This document shows, piece by piece, positions 55,393 through 63,404 of a stretch of 64,000 nt of DNA (positions within the stretch are counted from its first letter, which is position 1; each line of letters starts with the position of its first letter). Location: NCBI GenBank assembly GCA_027485675.1, contig JAIXQP010000031.1, positions 1 through 64,000 on the forward strand, given 5' to 3'. This DNA comes from Terriglobales bacterium. GTDB lineage: Bacteria; Acidobacteriota; Terriglobia; Bryobacterales; Bryobacteraceae. The notes beneath the pieces were generated by a model, which did no database searches, was not told the DNA's origin, and saw only the letters and a list, made by a program, of their open reading frames with translations. The position numbers and the translations under genes are program-made.

Positions 55393-56697
55393 TTAGCTGA
55401 CGACTTCGAGGATGTTCTCGCGTTCGTCGGGAGCGGAGGCCGAGATCCGGAACGCATCCTCTACGAGGTCGGCAGCCTCTTCGACGTTGGTTTCGTCGCG
55501 GTAGTAGAGGCGGCAGAGGATGGTGCCGGGATCGATCTTCTGACCGACTTTGACTTCGAGGATGACGCCGACGGCGTGATCGATGACATCGTCCTTGGTG
55601 TTGCGGCCGGCGCCGATGAGCGTGGAGGCCGAGCCGATGACCTGGGCATCGACGGCGGAGACGTAGCCGCCGCGGGTGGTGACGATATCGCGAGCGCCGG
55701 TGGCGTTCGGGAGGAGCTCGAACTTATCGAGGACGTTGGGATCGCCGCCCTGGGCCTTGATGACCTCTTTGAGCTTCTTGTAGGCGGAGCCGTCGACGAG
55801 GCGGCGCTGGGCGATGTCGCGGGCTTCGTCGATGGTGGGGACGATTTTGCCCAGGTGGATCATGCGCGCGGCGAGCTCGATGGACAGGCGGGTGAGGTCG
55901 ATGGGACCAGCGTTCTGGAGGGTCTGGGAGACCTCCATGATTTCGAGGGCGTTGCCGATGGCGTAGCCGAGCGGCTGGTTCATGTCGGTAATGAGCGCCT
56001 GGACGCGCTTGCCGTGGCGGCGGCCGATGGCGACCATTAGCTGGGCGAGGCGGCGAGCATCGACCTGCTTCTTCATGAAGGCGCCGGAGCCGACCTTGAC
56101 GTCGAGGACGAGCGCGTCGAGGCCGACGGCGAGCTTCTTCGACATGATGGAGCTGGCGATCAGCGGGATGGATTCGACGGTGCCGGAGGCATCGCGGAGG
56201 GCGTACAGGGCGCCATCGGCGGGGGCGATTTCCGCGGTCTGGCCGATGAAGGCGAGCTTGAGCTTGGCGACCTGAGCCTTGAACTCTTCGATGGTGAGAT
56301 TGGTACGGAAGCCGGGGATGGACTCGAGCTTATCGAGGGTGCCGCCGGTGTGGCCGAGGGCGCGGCCCGAGATCATGGGTACGGTGACGCCGGCAGCGGC
56401 GGCGATGGGCGCGGCGATGAGGCTGGTCTTATCGCCGACGCCGCCCGTGGAGTGTTTATCCACTTTCAGGCCCGGAATATCGGAGAAATCGACGGTGCCT
56501 CCGCTCTTGAGGAGCAGTTCGGTGAGGATCCCCACTTCCTTCTCGGTCATGCTCGAATAGAAGGTGGCCATGAGGAACGCGGACATTTGATAGTCCGGGA
56601 TCTCTCCGCGCATGTACCCTTCCACGAGGTAGGCGAGCTCTTCGGAGGAGAGTTCCTCGCCGTCTCTTTTGCGGGTGATCAGGTCGACGGTACGCAT
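55393..56697 (-). CDS. pdp: Pyrimidine-nucleoside/thymidine phosphorylase
   Basis: The 434-residue enzyme starts at ATG 56697 (the frame is open to 56751). It shows the family motifs: MRTVDLITRKRDGEELSSEE, IPDYQMSAFLMATFYSSMT, the phosphate loop KVDKHSTGGVGDKTSL, PMISGRALGHTGGTLDKLES, DASGTVESIPLIASSIMSKK and LDVKVGSGAFMK. It phosphorolyses uridine, thymidine or deoxyuridine to base and (deoxy)ribose-1-phosphate. First gene of the operon pdp-nupC-punA-cdd; no deoC or deoB is nearby. Confidence 0.94.
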   Translation of the reverse strand: MRTVDLITRKRDGEELSSEELAYLVEGYMRGEIPDYQMSAFLMATFYSSMTEKEVGILTELLLKSGGTVDFSDIPGLKVDKHSTGGVGDKTSLIAAPIAAAAGVTVPMISGRALGHTGGTLDKLESIPGFRTNLTIEEFKAQVAKLKLAFIGQTAEIAPADGALYALRDASGTVESIPLIASSIMSKKLAVGLDALVLDVKVGSGAFMKKQVDARRLAQLMVAIGRRHGKRVQALITDMNQPLGYAIGNALEIMEVSQTLQNAGPIDLTRLSIELAARMIHLGKIVPTIDEARDIAQRRLVDGSAYKKLKEVIKAQGGDPNVLDKFELLPNATGARDIVTTRGGYVSAVDAQVIGSASTLIGAGRNTKDDVIDHAVGVILEVKVGQKIDPGTILCRLYYRDETNVEEAADLVEDAFRISASAPDERENILEVVS

Positions 56698-56751
56698 GTT
56701 AGAACCCCAGCGTACCATGTTAATTCGTTGAAAGTAAAACGCTAGGGGCAA

Positions 56752-57384
56752 TTAATACGGGTGGGGTTCGAGCAGTTTGGGGAACTCCCGGGCGGCGGGC
56801 CAGACGGCCAGGCCGAGGGCAATGGCGAGGTCATCATGGGTGGACTGGCCGCCGGTGAGGCTGAGATGGAGCAGCTCTTCGCGCAGGGAGGGCCACTCGG
56901 CCAGGCCCGGATGGATGCGGAGATTGCCGGCTTCGCAGACCATGCGGAGGTTGGCGACGAGTTCGCGGCGCGGAATCGTAAGCTTTCCATCGGGGTGGCG
57001 AACGGCTTGATGGCCCCCGGTCAGGTGGACGGACCGGACAGAGGCCGGCAGCCGCTGCGCGTTCAGCAGATCGACGATGGGCCGTCCGGGTCCGGCGGCG
57101 TCAATAAAGAGGTCGAGGTCCACTTTTGAGCCGGAGCCGAAAGGTTGCCGGCGCTGGACTTCGGCGATAAGCCGTTTGACATGGGACGGCACGAGAACGT
57201 AGTCCGTGCCGAGCGGCAAACGGGCGGCGAACAGGAGCCGGAGCTTCGGCCAGCGTTTGCGCTCCATGGTGGCCGGGTCGAGGCCGTGATCGGAGTAAAC
57301 GAGATCGACGGCGGTGAGGGCCGTATGGTCCCGGCTTTGGCCGAGATCGAGACCGAGGATGAATTTGGGATATAGCTGGGTCAT
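56752..57384 (-). CDS. Terminase large-subunit nuclease-like domain (separate ORF)
   Basis: The 210-residue protein starts at ATG 57384, overlapping the terminase ATPase stop in ATGA. It has an RNase H-like nuclease layout: FILGLDLGQSRDHTALTAVD (first acid), VDLDLFIDAAGPGRPIVDLL (second acid), and THDDLAIALGLAVW (terminal DD motif). This is the C-terminal half of a phage-type terminase large subunit, which cuts DNA during packaging. Here it is encoded as its own ORF. No capsid, portal or tail gene is present. Confidence 0.72.
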   Translation of the reverse strand: MTQLYPKFILGLDLGQSRDHTALTAVDLVYSDHGLDPATMERKRWPKLRLLFAARLPLGTDYVLVPSHVKRLIAEVQRRQPFGSGSKVDLDLFIDAAGPGRPIVDLLNAQRLPASVRSVHLTGGHQAVRHPDGKLTIPRRELVANLRMVCEAGNLRIHPGLAEWPSLREELLHLSLTGGQSTHDDLAIALGLAVWPAAREFPKLLEPHPY

Positions 57385-58223
57385 ACACCATTTCCAAAGA
57401 AGGGTTGATAGGCATCGTCCTGGCAGCGAGTGAGCAGATCGCGGTCGAACACCTGGTGGGTAGCGGCCCGGAACTCGCACATGAACTCTTCCCAGTACCG
57501 GTCGGGATGGATGATTTTGATCTCCTCGAGGAACTCGGCGGGAATTCGCGCGCACTGTTCGGCCGTGAGCCGGAAGCGTTGCCAGTGGGACAGTTTGCCG
57601 TTGTGCCAGAGATCGTAGAACAGCCCGGTCTGGCCTTTGGGCGTGGAGATGACCCACATGGTTCCATTCGAGGTGGCCAGGAACGGCATGACGGCGACGT
57701 ACAGTTCGTCGGTGGCATAGGCGGCTTCATCGATGACGAGCAGGGCACTGCCGGAGAAGCCACGAATGCGGGTAGGCGCATCGGGCAGGCCGACGACACG
57801 GCTGCCGTTGGGCAAAACGAGCGAGTGTTTGTTGACACCGTCCGACCGGGCGCGAAGCCCCAACGTGGGCAGAAGCGCCTTGACCTTGTTAAACAGCTCG
57901 CCTGACTGCCGTTCGCCGGGAGACGCAATGATGATCTCCGAGCCGGGATAGTGGATGGCCTGGTGGGCAATTCGGATGGCGGCCATGCGGCTTTTGCCGA
58001 ACTGGCGGCAGGCATTGAGAATGACCCGTTTGGCCGGGCAATCGAGCACCTCCTTTTGGAATGGATCCGGATGAAAATCGAGGACTTCGGCGGCCCAGGC
58101 GGAAACCGACGGGATTTCTGCCGGGTTATCCGGCGCCGTTTGGCCGAGAATCGGGACGGACGGACACACTGCGGGCCAGCCGATTGTTTCGGTCCTTTGT
58201 GCCTGACTCAGCCATCGATCCAA
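57381..58223 (-). CDS. Terminase large-subunit ATPase domain
   Basis: The 280-residue protein starts at TTG 58223 with GGGAGGAAA in front. It has the terminase/P-loop translocase motifs: FQKEVLDCPAKRVILNACRQ with the A-like loop CRQFGKSR at 72-79, an adenine-side IIIASPGERQSGELF, a Walker B LLVIDEAAYA at 161-170 and coupling motif ISTPKGQTGLF near 192. It ends at FFGNGV just where the nuclease half would begin in phage proteins. ATP-driven DNA translocation is inferred. It may be a domesticated orphan or part of a satellite or gene-transfer-agent-like element. Confidence 0.78.
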   Translation of the reverse strand: MDRWLSQAQRTETIGWPAVCPSVPILGQTAPDNPAEIPSVSAWAAEVLDFHPDPFQKEVLDCPAKRVILNACRQFGKSRMAAIRIAHQAIHYPGSEIIIASPGERQSGELFNKVKALLPTLGLRARSDGVNKHSLVLPNGSRVVGLPDAPTRIRGFSGSALLVIDEAAYATDELYVAVMPFLATSNGTMWVISTPKGQTGLFYDLWHNGKLSHWQRFRLTAEQCARIPAEFLEEIKIIHPDRYWEEFMCEFRAATHQVFDRDLLTRCQDDAYQPFFGNGV

Positions 58224-58324
58224 AGCCGTGTTTCCTCCCTTGATTTGAGGTTACGGGCCGGAATCTGGGATATGGACGCTCTATCCCCATAAGTGGTTGA
58301 TTCCAGGGCAAAGAAAAATTGCGA

Positions 58325-59086
58325 TTACGCGGCAACGGGCTTCTTCCGGTGGCTTAAGCCGGCGACCGGCGCCGGCGTTTTCTGTTTTGGCTGGCTGATG
58401 GGGCAAGGGAGAATGGCTAGTTCGGCCGCTGGGTACGCCGGAGACGAGTTGGCTGTATCTTTCCTGTTTGCAACAGGTTGCGCTGTTTCTTCGATTGGTT
58501 CGTTCCAGAGTTCGGCTTCGACTTCGAGTTGGGCCTGGGCCTGGACCAGATTGCGGACTTCCGGATCCCGGACGGCTTGGCTGTGATGTTTTTGCAGATG
58601 GGTGACCATTTTGCAGAAGGTGGCCCAGGCTTTGAGATGTCCGGCGCGACGCCGTTCGATCTGCCGGTAGATTTTGTCGATCTCGCCCGAGTTGTGCGCG
58701 GCGTAGGCGGCTTTGACGATGCTGGAGTAGTCGGGGTAGTCCTTATGGGCTTTGTCGAAGTTCTGTTGATCGAGAGCGCAGAGCATGTCGCCGAGGCGGT
58801 TGTACATCCAGAGTTCGGCGGTGAGCTGGCGGACGATTTTGGCCTGGGTTTCGGTGGTGACCTGAAACTGGCGGGTATTGTCCTTGAGTTCCTGGGCGAA
58901 GCCTTCCTGGACCTCTTGCGTCAGGAGGACATAATTGGGCGGCATGAGGCTGCGATCGACGTAGCGGCCATGGCGGAGGGCGTTCTGTTTAGCGGCCTGT
59001 TTGCCGGCTTCGGTGACGGGGCCGCGGCTTTTGGCGCCGTTCTGGCGGGCGGTTTCGCGTTTCTTTTCGAGCTGTTCCGGGGTCAT
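58325..59086 (-). CDS. NGAKSRGP-type hypothetical protein beside terminase
   Basis: The 253-residue protein starts at ATG 59086 with AAGGAGAA in front. The N-terminus reads MTPEQLEKKRETARQNGAKS and then RGPVTEAGKQAAKQNALRHG, a motif abundant in Acidobacteriota and in small-terminase-like or DNA-associated proteins. A long helical middle (about 60-200) and a Pro/Ala-rich tail follow. It lies 101 bp upstream of the terminase ATPase on the same strand, where a small terminase subunit would be expected. The function is inferred from place only. Confidence 0.6.
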   Translation of the reverse strand: MTPEQLEKKRETARQNGAKSRGPVTEAGKQAAKQNALRHGRYVDRSLMPPNYVLLTQEVQEGFAQELKDNTRQFQVTTETQAKIVRQLTAELWMYNRLGDMLCALDQQNFDKAHKDYPDYSSIVKAAYAAHNSGEIDKIYRQIERRRAGHLKAWATFCKMVTHLQKHHSQAVRDPEVRNLVQAQAQLEVEAELWNEPIEETAQPVANRKDTANSSPAYPAAELAILPCPISQPKQKTPAPVAGLSHRKKPVAA

Positions 59087-59341
59087 GGGAATGGTTCTCC
59101 TTCCTGCTTTTAGGGTGGCAGGCGGGGAAGGGGAATCCGGGGAGGGGTGACGCGGGAGGGCCGTGGTTATTGGGGGAAAAAATTTCAATCGGTTGTGAAC
59201 GCCGATTTGGGGGGCGAGATTTTCGCGGTGGGGCAGGCTTCGAGGGCCCGCCCCGCCGCTGCCGGGTGGGCTGTGTGGGGTGGAGGTTGGAACCGCGCAC
59301 GATCTAGTTGTGGTGGTACTTTAGCGAAGGAAGGTAGAGTC

Positions 59342-59602
59342 TTGCGTGTGCGAAACGTGAAGAAACCGAAAGCCGACGGGATGGTGACAGAACTGGCCGC
59401 GATTAGCGGTGAAACGCTGATGTCCGCCTTTGAAAACGCCCCGGCGAGGGCACTGGGCGGGGAATTGACGGAGCAGAGGGGCGGCGGGACAGTCGCTGCG
59501 ATCCTCGCGTTTGCCGCCAAGTTTGCTCCCGGGATGACGGATGGGAGCAGTTCGGTTGCACATGCCAACCTGCTTTATGGAGACGACGGTATGCCGGTTT
59601 GA
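59342..59602 (+). CDS. Possible 86-residue hypothetical protein
   Basis: The ORF starts at TTG 59342 after AAGGAAGGTAGAG. The translation, MRVRNVKKPKADGMVTELAA and on to GGGTVAAILAFAAKFAPGMT, has normal composition but no family I know. Its 3' end overlaps a T-arm-like tRNA resemblance near 59588. Low confidence. Confidence 0.3.
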   Translation: MRVRNVKKPKADGMVTELAAISGETLMSAFENAPARALGGELTEQRGGGTVAAILAFAAKFAPGMTDGSSSVAHANLLYGDDGMPV

Positions 59603-59889
59603 ATCTGGCCCCTCGCGTTCTAGGCGGTTTCGCCGCAGCATCCCGAAACTTCAAGATTTGCGGCATTAACTGACGCTGCAGTGGCGGCGCCGGGCGGCAC
59701 TCAGCTTTGGTGATTGTCGAGTTACGCGTTAGCCAACCGTGGTCGCGAGCCGCTGCTGCCTAAGGGCGGTGATTTCATCGATACTGAGATCTCGATTGCC
59801 TGAGCGGGGAAGGGAAGCGTTATGGCACTTGCTTGGAGTTTGGCGGCAGACCTCGGCGATTCTCTCCTGCTCGCGCCTCTTCTGGACTG
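59603..59889. other. Gap at island edge, no gene
   Basis: No coding frame is convincing. The sequence is less GC-rich than the genes to the left. The minus-strand small gene ends at 59890. Confidence 0.4.
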
Positions 59890-60171
59890 CTATCCTTGGA
59901 GCTCGCTTAAGTATCGGTGAATTTCGGCGAGGTCCGGCTCGGACGCGGCCGGGAGGATACCCTCCTTGTCGAGGTCGCCCGCGAAAACGCACTTGACGAT
60001 GACGATCTCTTCGATTGGCACATCGTTCTCCAAAGCGACCCGTCTTGCGTTCGCGATCGCCTCTTCTTCACTGTCGTAGCCCCAAGCCAGCGTGGTGTAG
60101 ATTAGGCCATCGCCTTCATCTGGTAGGGCACCGCGACAAATAGAGTAAGATCCATTCACAAAAAAAGACAT
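59890..60171 (-). CDS. Small hypothetical protein
   Basis: The 93-residue protein (MSFFVNGSYSICRGALPDEG at the start) has alternating helix and strand character: YTTLAWGYDSEEEAIANARR and IEEIVIVKCVFAGDLDKEG. A GAGAG-like purine run lies in front of the ATG. I do not recognise the family. GC content is closer to 50% than in the core regions, fitting the accessory island. Confidence 0.5.
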   Translation of the reverse strand: MSFFVNGSYSICRGALPDEGDGLIYTTLAWGYDSEEEAIANARRVALENDVPIEEIVIVKCVFAGDLDKEGILPAASEPDLAEIHRYLSELQG

Positions 60172-60272
60172 GGAGAGACGATATCATTCCTCGCTCTGGA
60201 ACAGAATAGGGTCTTTCTCTGATCCTCGACTGTCTCACCCCCTCCTCCATTTAGTGGGGGGCGACTGTTCTG

Positions 60273-60548
60273 CTAGATCCGCTCAGAGCAAAGCAGTTCC
60301 GTCTGTTGCAATACAACCTTGACCGCTTCGTCTTGTAGGTCCGGCGGGGAGCCGTGTTTGTTCAGAATTCGCTTCACCAGCACGCGGATCTTTGCGTGTG
60401 CTCCCTCGCGGTACTGCCAATCCACCGTCGTACTAGAGCGAACTTTTCGAACGAGTTCACCGGCGATCACCTTCAGCTTTTCGTCACCCATCGCGCTCTT
60501 CGCGCTATCGTTCGTGGCAAGCGCATCGTAGAAGGCGACTTCTGTGAA
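60273..60548 (-). pseudogene. hsdR: Type I restriction enzyme HsdR, C-terminal relic
   Basis: The minus-strand frame reads TEVAFYDALATNDSAKSAMG, DEKLKVIAGELVRKVRSSTT, VDWQYREGAHAKIRVLVKRI and LNKHGSPPDLQDEAVKVVLQ to a stop at 60273. This is the conserved C-terminal helical domain of HsdR (DUF3387 region). Over 900 residues of motor and nuclease domains are missing, and no hsdM or hsdS is nearby, so it is only a remnant of a lost restriction system. Confidence 0.85.
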
Positions 60549-60773
60549 AACGTACCTGTCCCAAACGCCTCAATTCTCGCCGTACTCGCTGCTGTAAATC
60601 GCTACGCTGCCGCAAACTCCGTTGAAGAAGACTCCGAAACACCGCACAATGAAACCCGGCAATGAACCGAGCCACTCGTCTTTCTCGATGATGGCCTTGG
60701 CTTCGTTCCCACCAATCGCTTTGACGACGGCGGCTTTAATGTCGGCCTCGAAAAAAGGTTCGACGAGGGCCAT
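60546..60773 (-). pseudogene. Mom/GNAT-like fragment fused in frame to HsdR relic
   Basis: Upstream of the HsdR part, in the same frame but before a TGA at 60570-60572, the translation reads EAKAIIEKDEWLGSLPGFIV and CFGVFFNGVCGSVAIYSSEY-GEN; after the TGA it continues GVWDRYVF. This resembles a phage/plasmid Mom-like acyltransferase-fold family (EYLGxLP, YSPEYxENLGVWDRY). The stop replaces the expected Leu, and the fusion to HsdR at about 60547 marks a deletion junction. Confidence 0.4.
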
Positions 60774-61021
60774 TTCCTCACGAATGATGCGCTGATGAGG
60801 GCCTTGGTCGGCGTCGGCTGCTCAGGTGGTTCGGCCAACACGTAGACGCCTCTGGATCGAGTGACCACCTGACCATCGGCTTATGCGGGTCAGCGCGCTC
60901 TCAATGGTTCTGGGTGAGACGGCTCAGCCATTTGCCAAGGTGCGGGCATCCCCCGAAATGTCAGTGGAGGTTAGATGTATTTATCCTCTGATGATGTTTG
61001 CGGACTTTTCTTGGCAAAGAC

Positions 61022-61055
61022 AAAAAGACCCGCCGACATGGGTAGCGGCGGGCCT
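61022..61055 (-). terminator. Intrinsic-terminator-like hairpin on minus strand
   Basis: Arms CCCGCCG (61029-61035) and CGGCGGG (61046-61052) pair perfectly around a 10-nt loop. Read on the minus strand the stem is followed by TCTTTTTG, the form of a rho-independent terminator. No minus-strand gene is visible immediately to its right, so it has lost its gene or ends an unseen transcript. Confidence 0.6.
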
Positions 61056-61058
61056 GGC

Positions 61059-61094
61059 AAATGTTCAATCATTGGGAGACGAGATCGAACATTT
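61059..61094. promoter_or_regulatory. 12-bp inverted repeat, possible operator or RNA hairpin
   Basis: AAATGTTCAATC (61059-61070) and GATCGAACATTT (61083-61094) are inverted copies with one mismatch, separated by 12 bp, about 100 bp before the PIN-like gene. Symmetry and position fit an operator; a structured leader is the alternative. Confidence 0.4.
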
Positions 61095-61194
61095 GTACAT
61101 AGCCGCACCATTGTGTGACACTTCTATATACGGAATGTGAGTGATATGAATGGAAGTATTACTATGCGTGTGATCCATAAGTGGGGTTATTGCG

Positions 61195-62022
61195 GTGCTT
61201 AGGAAGATCGTTGTCTTCGATACCAATGTCTGCCAGAACATCATTGCTGGCTTCCCCGACAGATGGCAGTCTGTGTTGTCGGCAATAGGGAGGCAGTTCC
61301 AAATTAAAGTCTCGCCTCACACGTTCTGGGAACTTCTTGATGCTATTACTAATGGCTCAGAAGAGAGCCTAACTCGGTACCAAGATAGAGTTCGTGTGAT
61401 GTCCGGCTCGGGAAAGCCTAAGTTCTTACTTACTGGCCCTTCCTTTGCTCTAAAATATATCCTCCGCAAGGACTACCCCAACGACGAAACCGCCGTCAAG
61501 GAACTACAGGAAGCCTTCACGGTCGTACTGAAAGCTAGGACAAGAAGCGAGTTAATGCAAAGCGGAGTGAAACTTGATCTGCGACGTTGTCGAACAGCGT
61601 TGGCATTGGAGCGAATCACAGAGAAGAGCACTGGAAGTCGCAACGAACACAAGAACATGTTAAAGGCGATCAGATCGGGAAAGCACCCGGTATCGCCTTC
61701 GGCGCAGGAGTGGGCAAGGGAACTTGCCAATGAGCTTTCACCACATATTGACGATCGCAATGCGGCACTCTTAGTCAATGGTTTGAGTGCGGCCCGATTG
61801 TGGGATGAGGCAGTGAGGAATAAGGCGCTAGATCGGCAATACAATATCGACGGCGAAAAGCATCGAGGCGATTTCACAGATATCCAGCAACTAATGTACC
61901 TGTGTAATCCACACATCTCGTTGGTCACTTGCGAAGAGAAGATGAAGACGTTATGCGCCAGAAGCCCTCAAAGTGATCGCATTCTCCTGTACAATGACTT
62001 CATAAGGGGACTGTCAGTGTAA
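61195..62022 (+). CDS. PIN-like domain protein
   Basis: The 275-residue protein starts at GTG 61195. The first residues, MLRKIVVFDTNVCQNIIAGF, give the PIN-type first strand and acidic residue (FDTNV). Later parts include SPHTFWELLDAI, a helical middle rich in Lys/Arg, RGDFTDIQQLMYLCNPHISL (acidic residue in a GDFxD..Q..Y pattern) and VTCEEKMK. PIN domains are metal-dependent ribonucleases; the acidic positions are present, so nuclease activity is plausible. The gene is markedly richer in A+T than the rest of the window and has no antitoxin-like partner next to it. It may be a defence effector or an orphan toxin acquired by transfer. Confidence 0.55.
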   Translation: MLRKIVVFDTNVCQNIIAGFPDRWQSVLSAIGRQFQIKVSPHTFWELLDAITNGSEESLTRYQDRVRVMSGSGKPKFLLTGPSFALKYILRKDYPNDETAVKELQEAFTVVLKARTRSELMQSGVKLDLRRCRTALALERITEKSTGSRNEHKNMLKAIRSGKHPVSPSAQEWARELANELSPHIDDRNAALLVNGLSAARLWDEAVRNKALDRQYNIDGEKHRGDFTDIQQLMYLCNPHISLVTCEEKMKTLCARSPQSDRILLYNDFIRGLSV

Positions 62023-62054
62023 TGCCTCGCTTCCAATGAACCATGCCCTGCTTT

Positions 62055-62402
62055 TCATAGGCTATCCACTCTCCGTCGTCTCAGCGCATCCTTCATCGCT
62101 GACAACGCATCGGCCAGCGCCCAATCGTATTCGTCCATAGTCGGCTGGCCCAATCGCTTTTTCCGGTGTGGAGAATAGCGATTCCTGATCCAGTGCAGGA
62201 AGTCGCCTTTGGACCGTCCCGCGGCCCATCGTTGCTCGCGTCGAGCAAGAGAGCATTGCATTCGCGGGCTTGGTCGGGGGCTGCCTCCGGGATCCGTCCT
62301 AGGCGGCGCAGTTGGTTTCGGCTCTTCGAATCCAGCGGGCGAGTGCCGGCATTGCCCTCGCTGCCAGGGTCCGATGAATGTGGTCGGGTTTTTGACTGCC
62401 AA
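62055..62402 (-). CDS. Hypothetical protein or fragment
   Basis: The 115-residue frame has a Pro/Arg-rich first half of doubtful coding value. The second half is protein-like: SKGDFLHWIRNRYSPHRKKR, LGQPTMDEYDWALADALSAM and KDALRRRRVDSL. The family is unknown. The true start may be inside the frame (for example ATG 62256 lies in another frame, so it is not useful), or the gene may be a C-terminal remnant. Listed for the coherent second half only. Confidence 0.35.
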   Translation of the reverse strand: MAVKNPTTFIGPWQRGQCRHSPAGFEEPKPTAPPRTDPGGSPRPSPRMQCSLARREQRWAAGRSKGDFLHWIRNRYSPHRKKRLGQPTMDEYDWALADALSAMKDALRRRRVDSL

Positions 62403-62917
62403 CCAGATTCGTTTGGCCGCGGCTGGTCAGGTTCCCGTCGTTGACACCTCGCGAAAGGATCGCAAGTCCGGAGCTTTCGGCATGCTCAAGGGCATGCCCA
62501 TGACATCTGCGTCTCCCGCACCAGAACCGTCGGTTTCTGCCGGGAGGAGAGGATCTACCCATCGTTGAAGGACGACTGAGTGCCATCGCGTCCGAACAGG
62601 CCGTCCAAATCTTGGGCGCCGTTGCGTGCGCGAAGGATTACGATGCCGTACCGATAAGGCCGATCGAGGATCAGGAACTGGTCGAACCGAGAGCTAACAC
62701 GTCCTCATCGGAGCGGGCTCGGTTGCAAGCAAATGCACAGATCAGGAAATCCCACCGCTAAACGCGCGAGGTTGGTGCTCGAACTGCTATTCGGATATCC
62801 ACCGATACGTCACCGTGGTTCCGATTGCCGACGATGCGGATACGATTCCCCAACGCTGTGCCGTTGATCGTTCCCTATTCGCATCGTCTCCTGTAAACTC
62901 AGGACAAGGAGACCGTT
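62403..62917. other. Gap without recognisable gene
   Basis: Only short broken frames are present. An 18-nt sequence (TCATCGGAGCGGGCTCGG) at 62706-62723 recurs as a direct repeat at 63862-63879, on the other side of the MazEF-type pair. The last 40 bp carry AAGGAGA-type ribosome-binding sequence for the next gene. Confidence 0.4.
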
Positions 62918-63103
62918 ATGGACGCCCTCGCGGAAACACTCGATGCTAAACTTCGTTCTTGGAAGCCGGCGACTGCGGCTGAAGTTCGTGCGCGGGTCGG
63001 AGAGGTTATCGCACTAGCGGACTCCGATGTGCTCGACCTGATGCGCTCGCGAACCCGCGAGCAGGCTGTCCTGGACATGCTCGATGAACCCCCAGCCCGG
63101 TGA
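62918..63103 (+). CDS. Antitoxin-like partner of MazF-type toxin
   Basis: The 61-residue protein (MDALAETLDAKLRSWKPATA, then AEVRARVGEVIALADSDVLD, DLMRSRTREQAVLDMLDEPP) is short, helical and charged, with CAAGGAGACC in front of the ATG. It overlaps the MazF-type start by 20 bp. It is inferred to be the antidote from its position; no DNA-binding motif is certain. Confidence 0.65.
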   Translation: MDALAETLDAKLRSWKPATAAEVRARVGEVIALADSDVLDLMRSRTREQAVLDMLDEPPAR

Positions 63104-63404
63104 AGTGTGGCTGGCCGATCTCGGGCTTGCGGCGAAGACCCGTTCCGTCGTGATTGTTTCGCGACATGATCCGGAGGCGCCACGCGCGCTGGCTCTATAC
63201 GCTCCCCTCACGACACAGAACCGCCAGAGTCGTTACGAGGTGCCGCTACCTCGGCTCCCATTCCTTCATCAAGAAACCGTGGCGAACGTGCAGGGCTTGG
63301 CGTCGATTCCCACGACGTAGCTGGAGAGGAGGATTGGGCGGCTCTCCGAATCGGTTATGGCCGACGTCAAGCGAGCCCTCGCCTTCGCGCTCGACCTCGG
63401 TTAG
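63084..63404 (+). pseudogene. MazF/PemK-like toxin with in-frame amber stop
   Basis: The first 78 residues are MazF/PemK-like: PGEVWLADLG, KTRSVVIVSRHD, ALALYAPLTTQNRQSRYEVP and TVANVQGLASIPT. A TAG at 63318-63320 ends this part. The same frame then continues without break as LERRIGRLSESVMADVKRAL-AFALDLG and a natural stop at 63402-63404, which is the normal C-terminal helix of this family. The full frame would be 106 codons, the usual family length. A single nonsense change therefore removes the last helix. It may be inactive or weak; suppression would restore it. Confidence 0.78.

Larger units (their letters stand above)
60774..61194. other. Gap with paired hairpins upstream of PIN-like gene
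   Basis: No convincing gene. The segment contains two adjacent inverted repeats, listed separately, between 61029 and 61094 and an AT-richer stretch leading to the GTG start at 61195. Confidence 0.4.

Noticed and set aside
59530-59615. tRNA-like segment with a T-arm (GCCGG-TTTGAAT-CTGGC)
   Set aside because: The T-arm is good, but no matching acceptor stem, D-arm or anticodon arm can be built at the right spacing. It may be a tRNA 3'-end scar at the island edge, which I cannot show.
60602-60868. 88-residue minus-strand frame
   Set aside because: Overlaps the Mom-like fragment in another frame; Ser/Pro-rich shadow translation.
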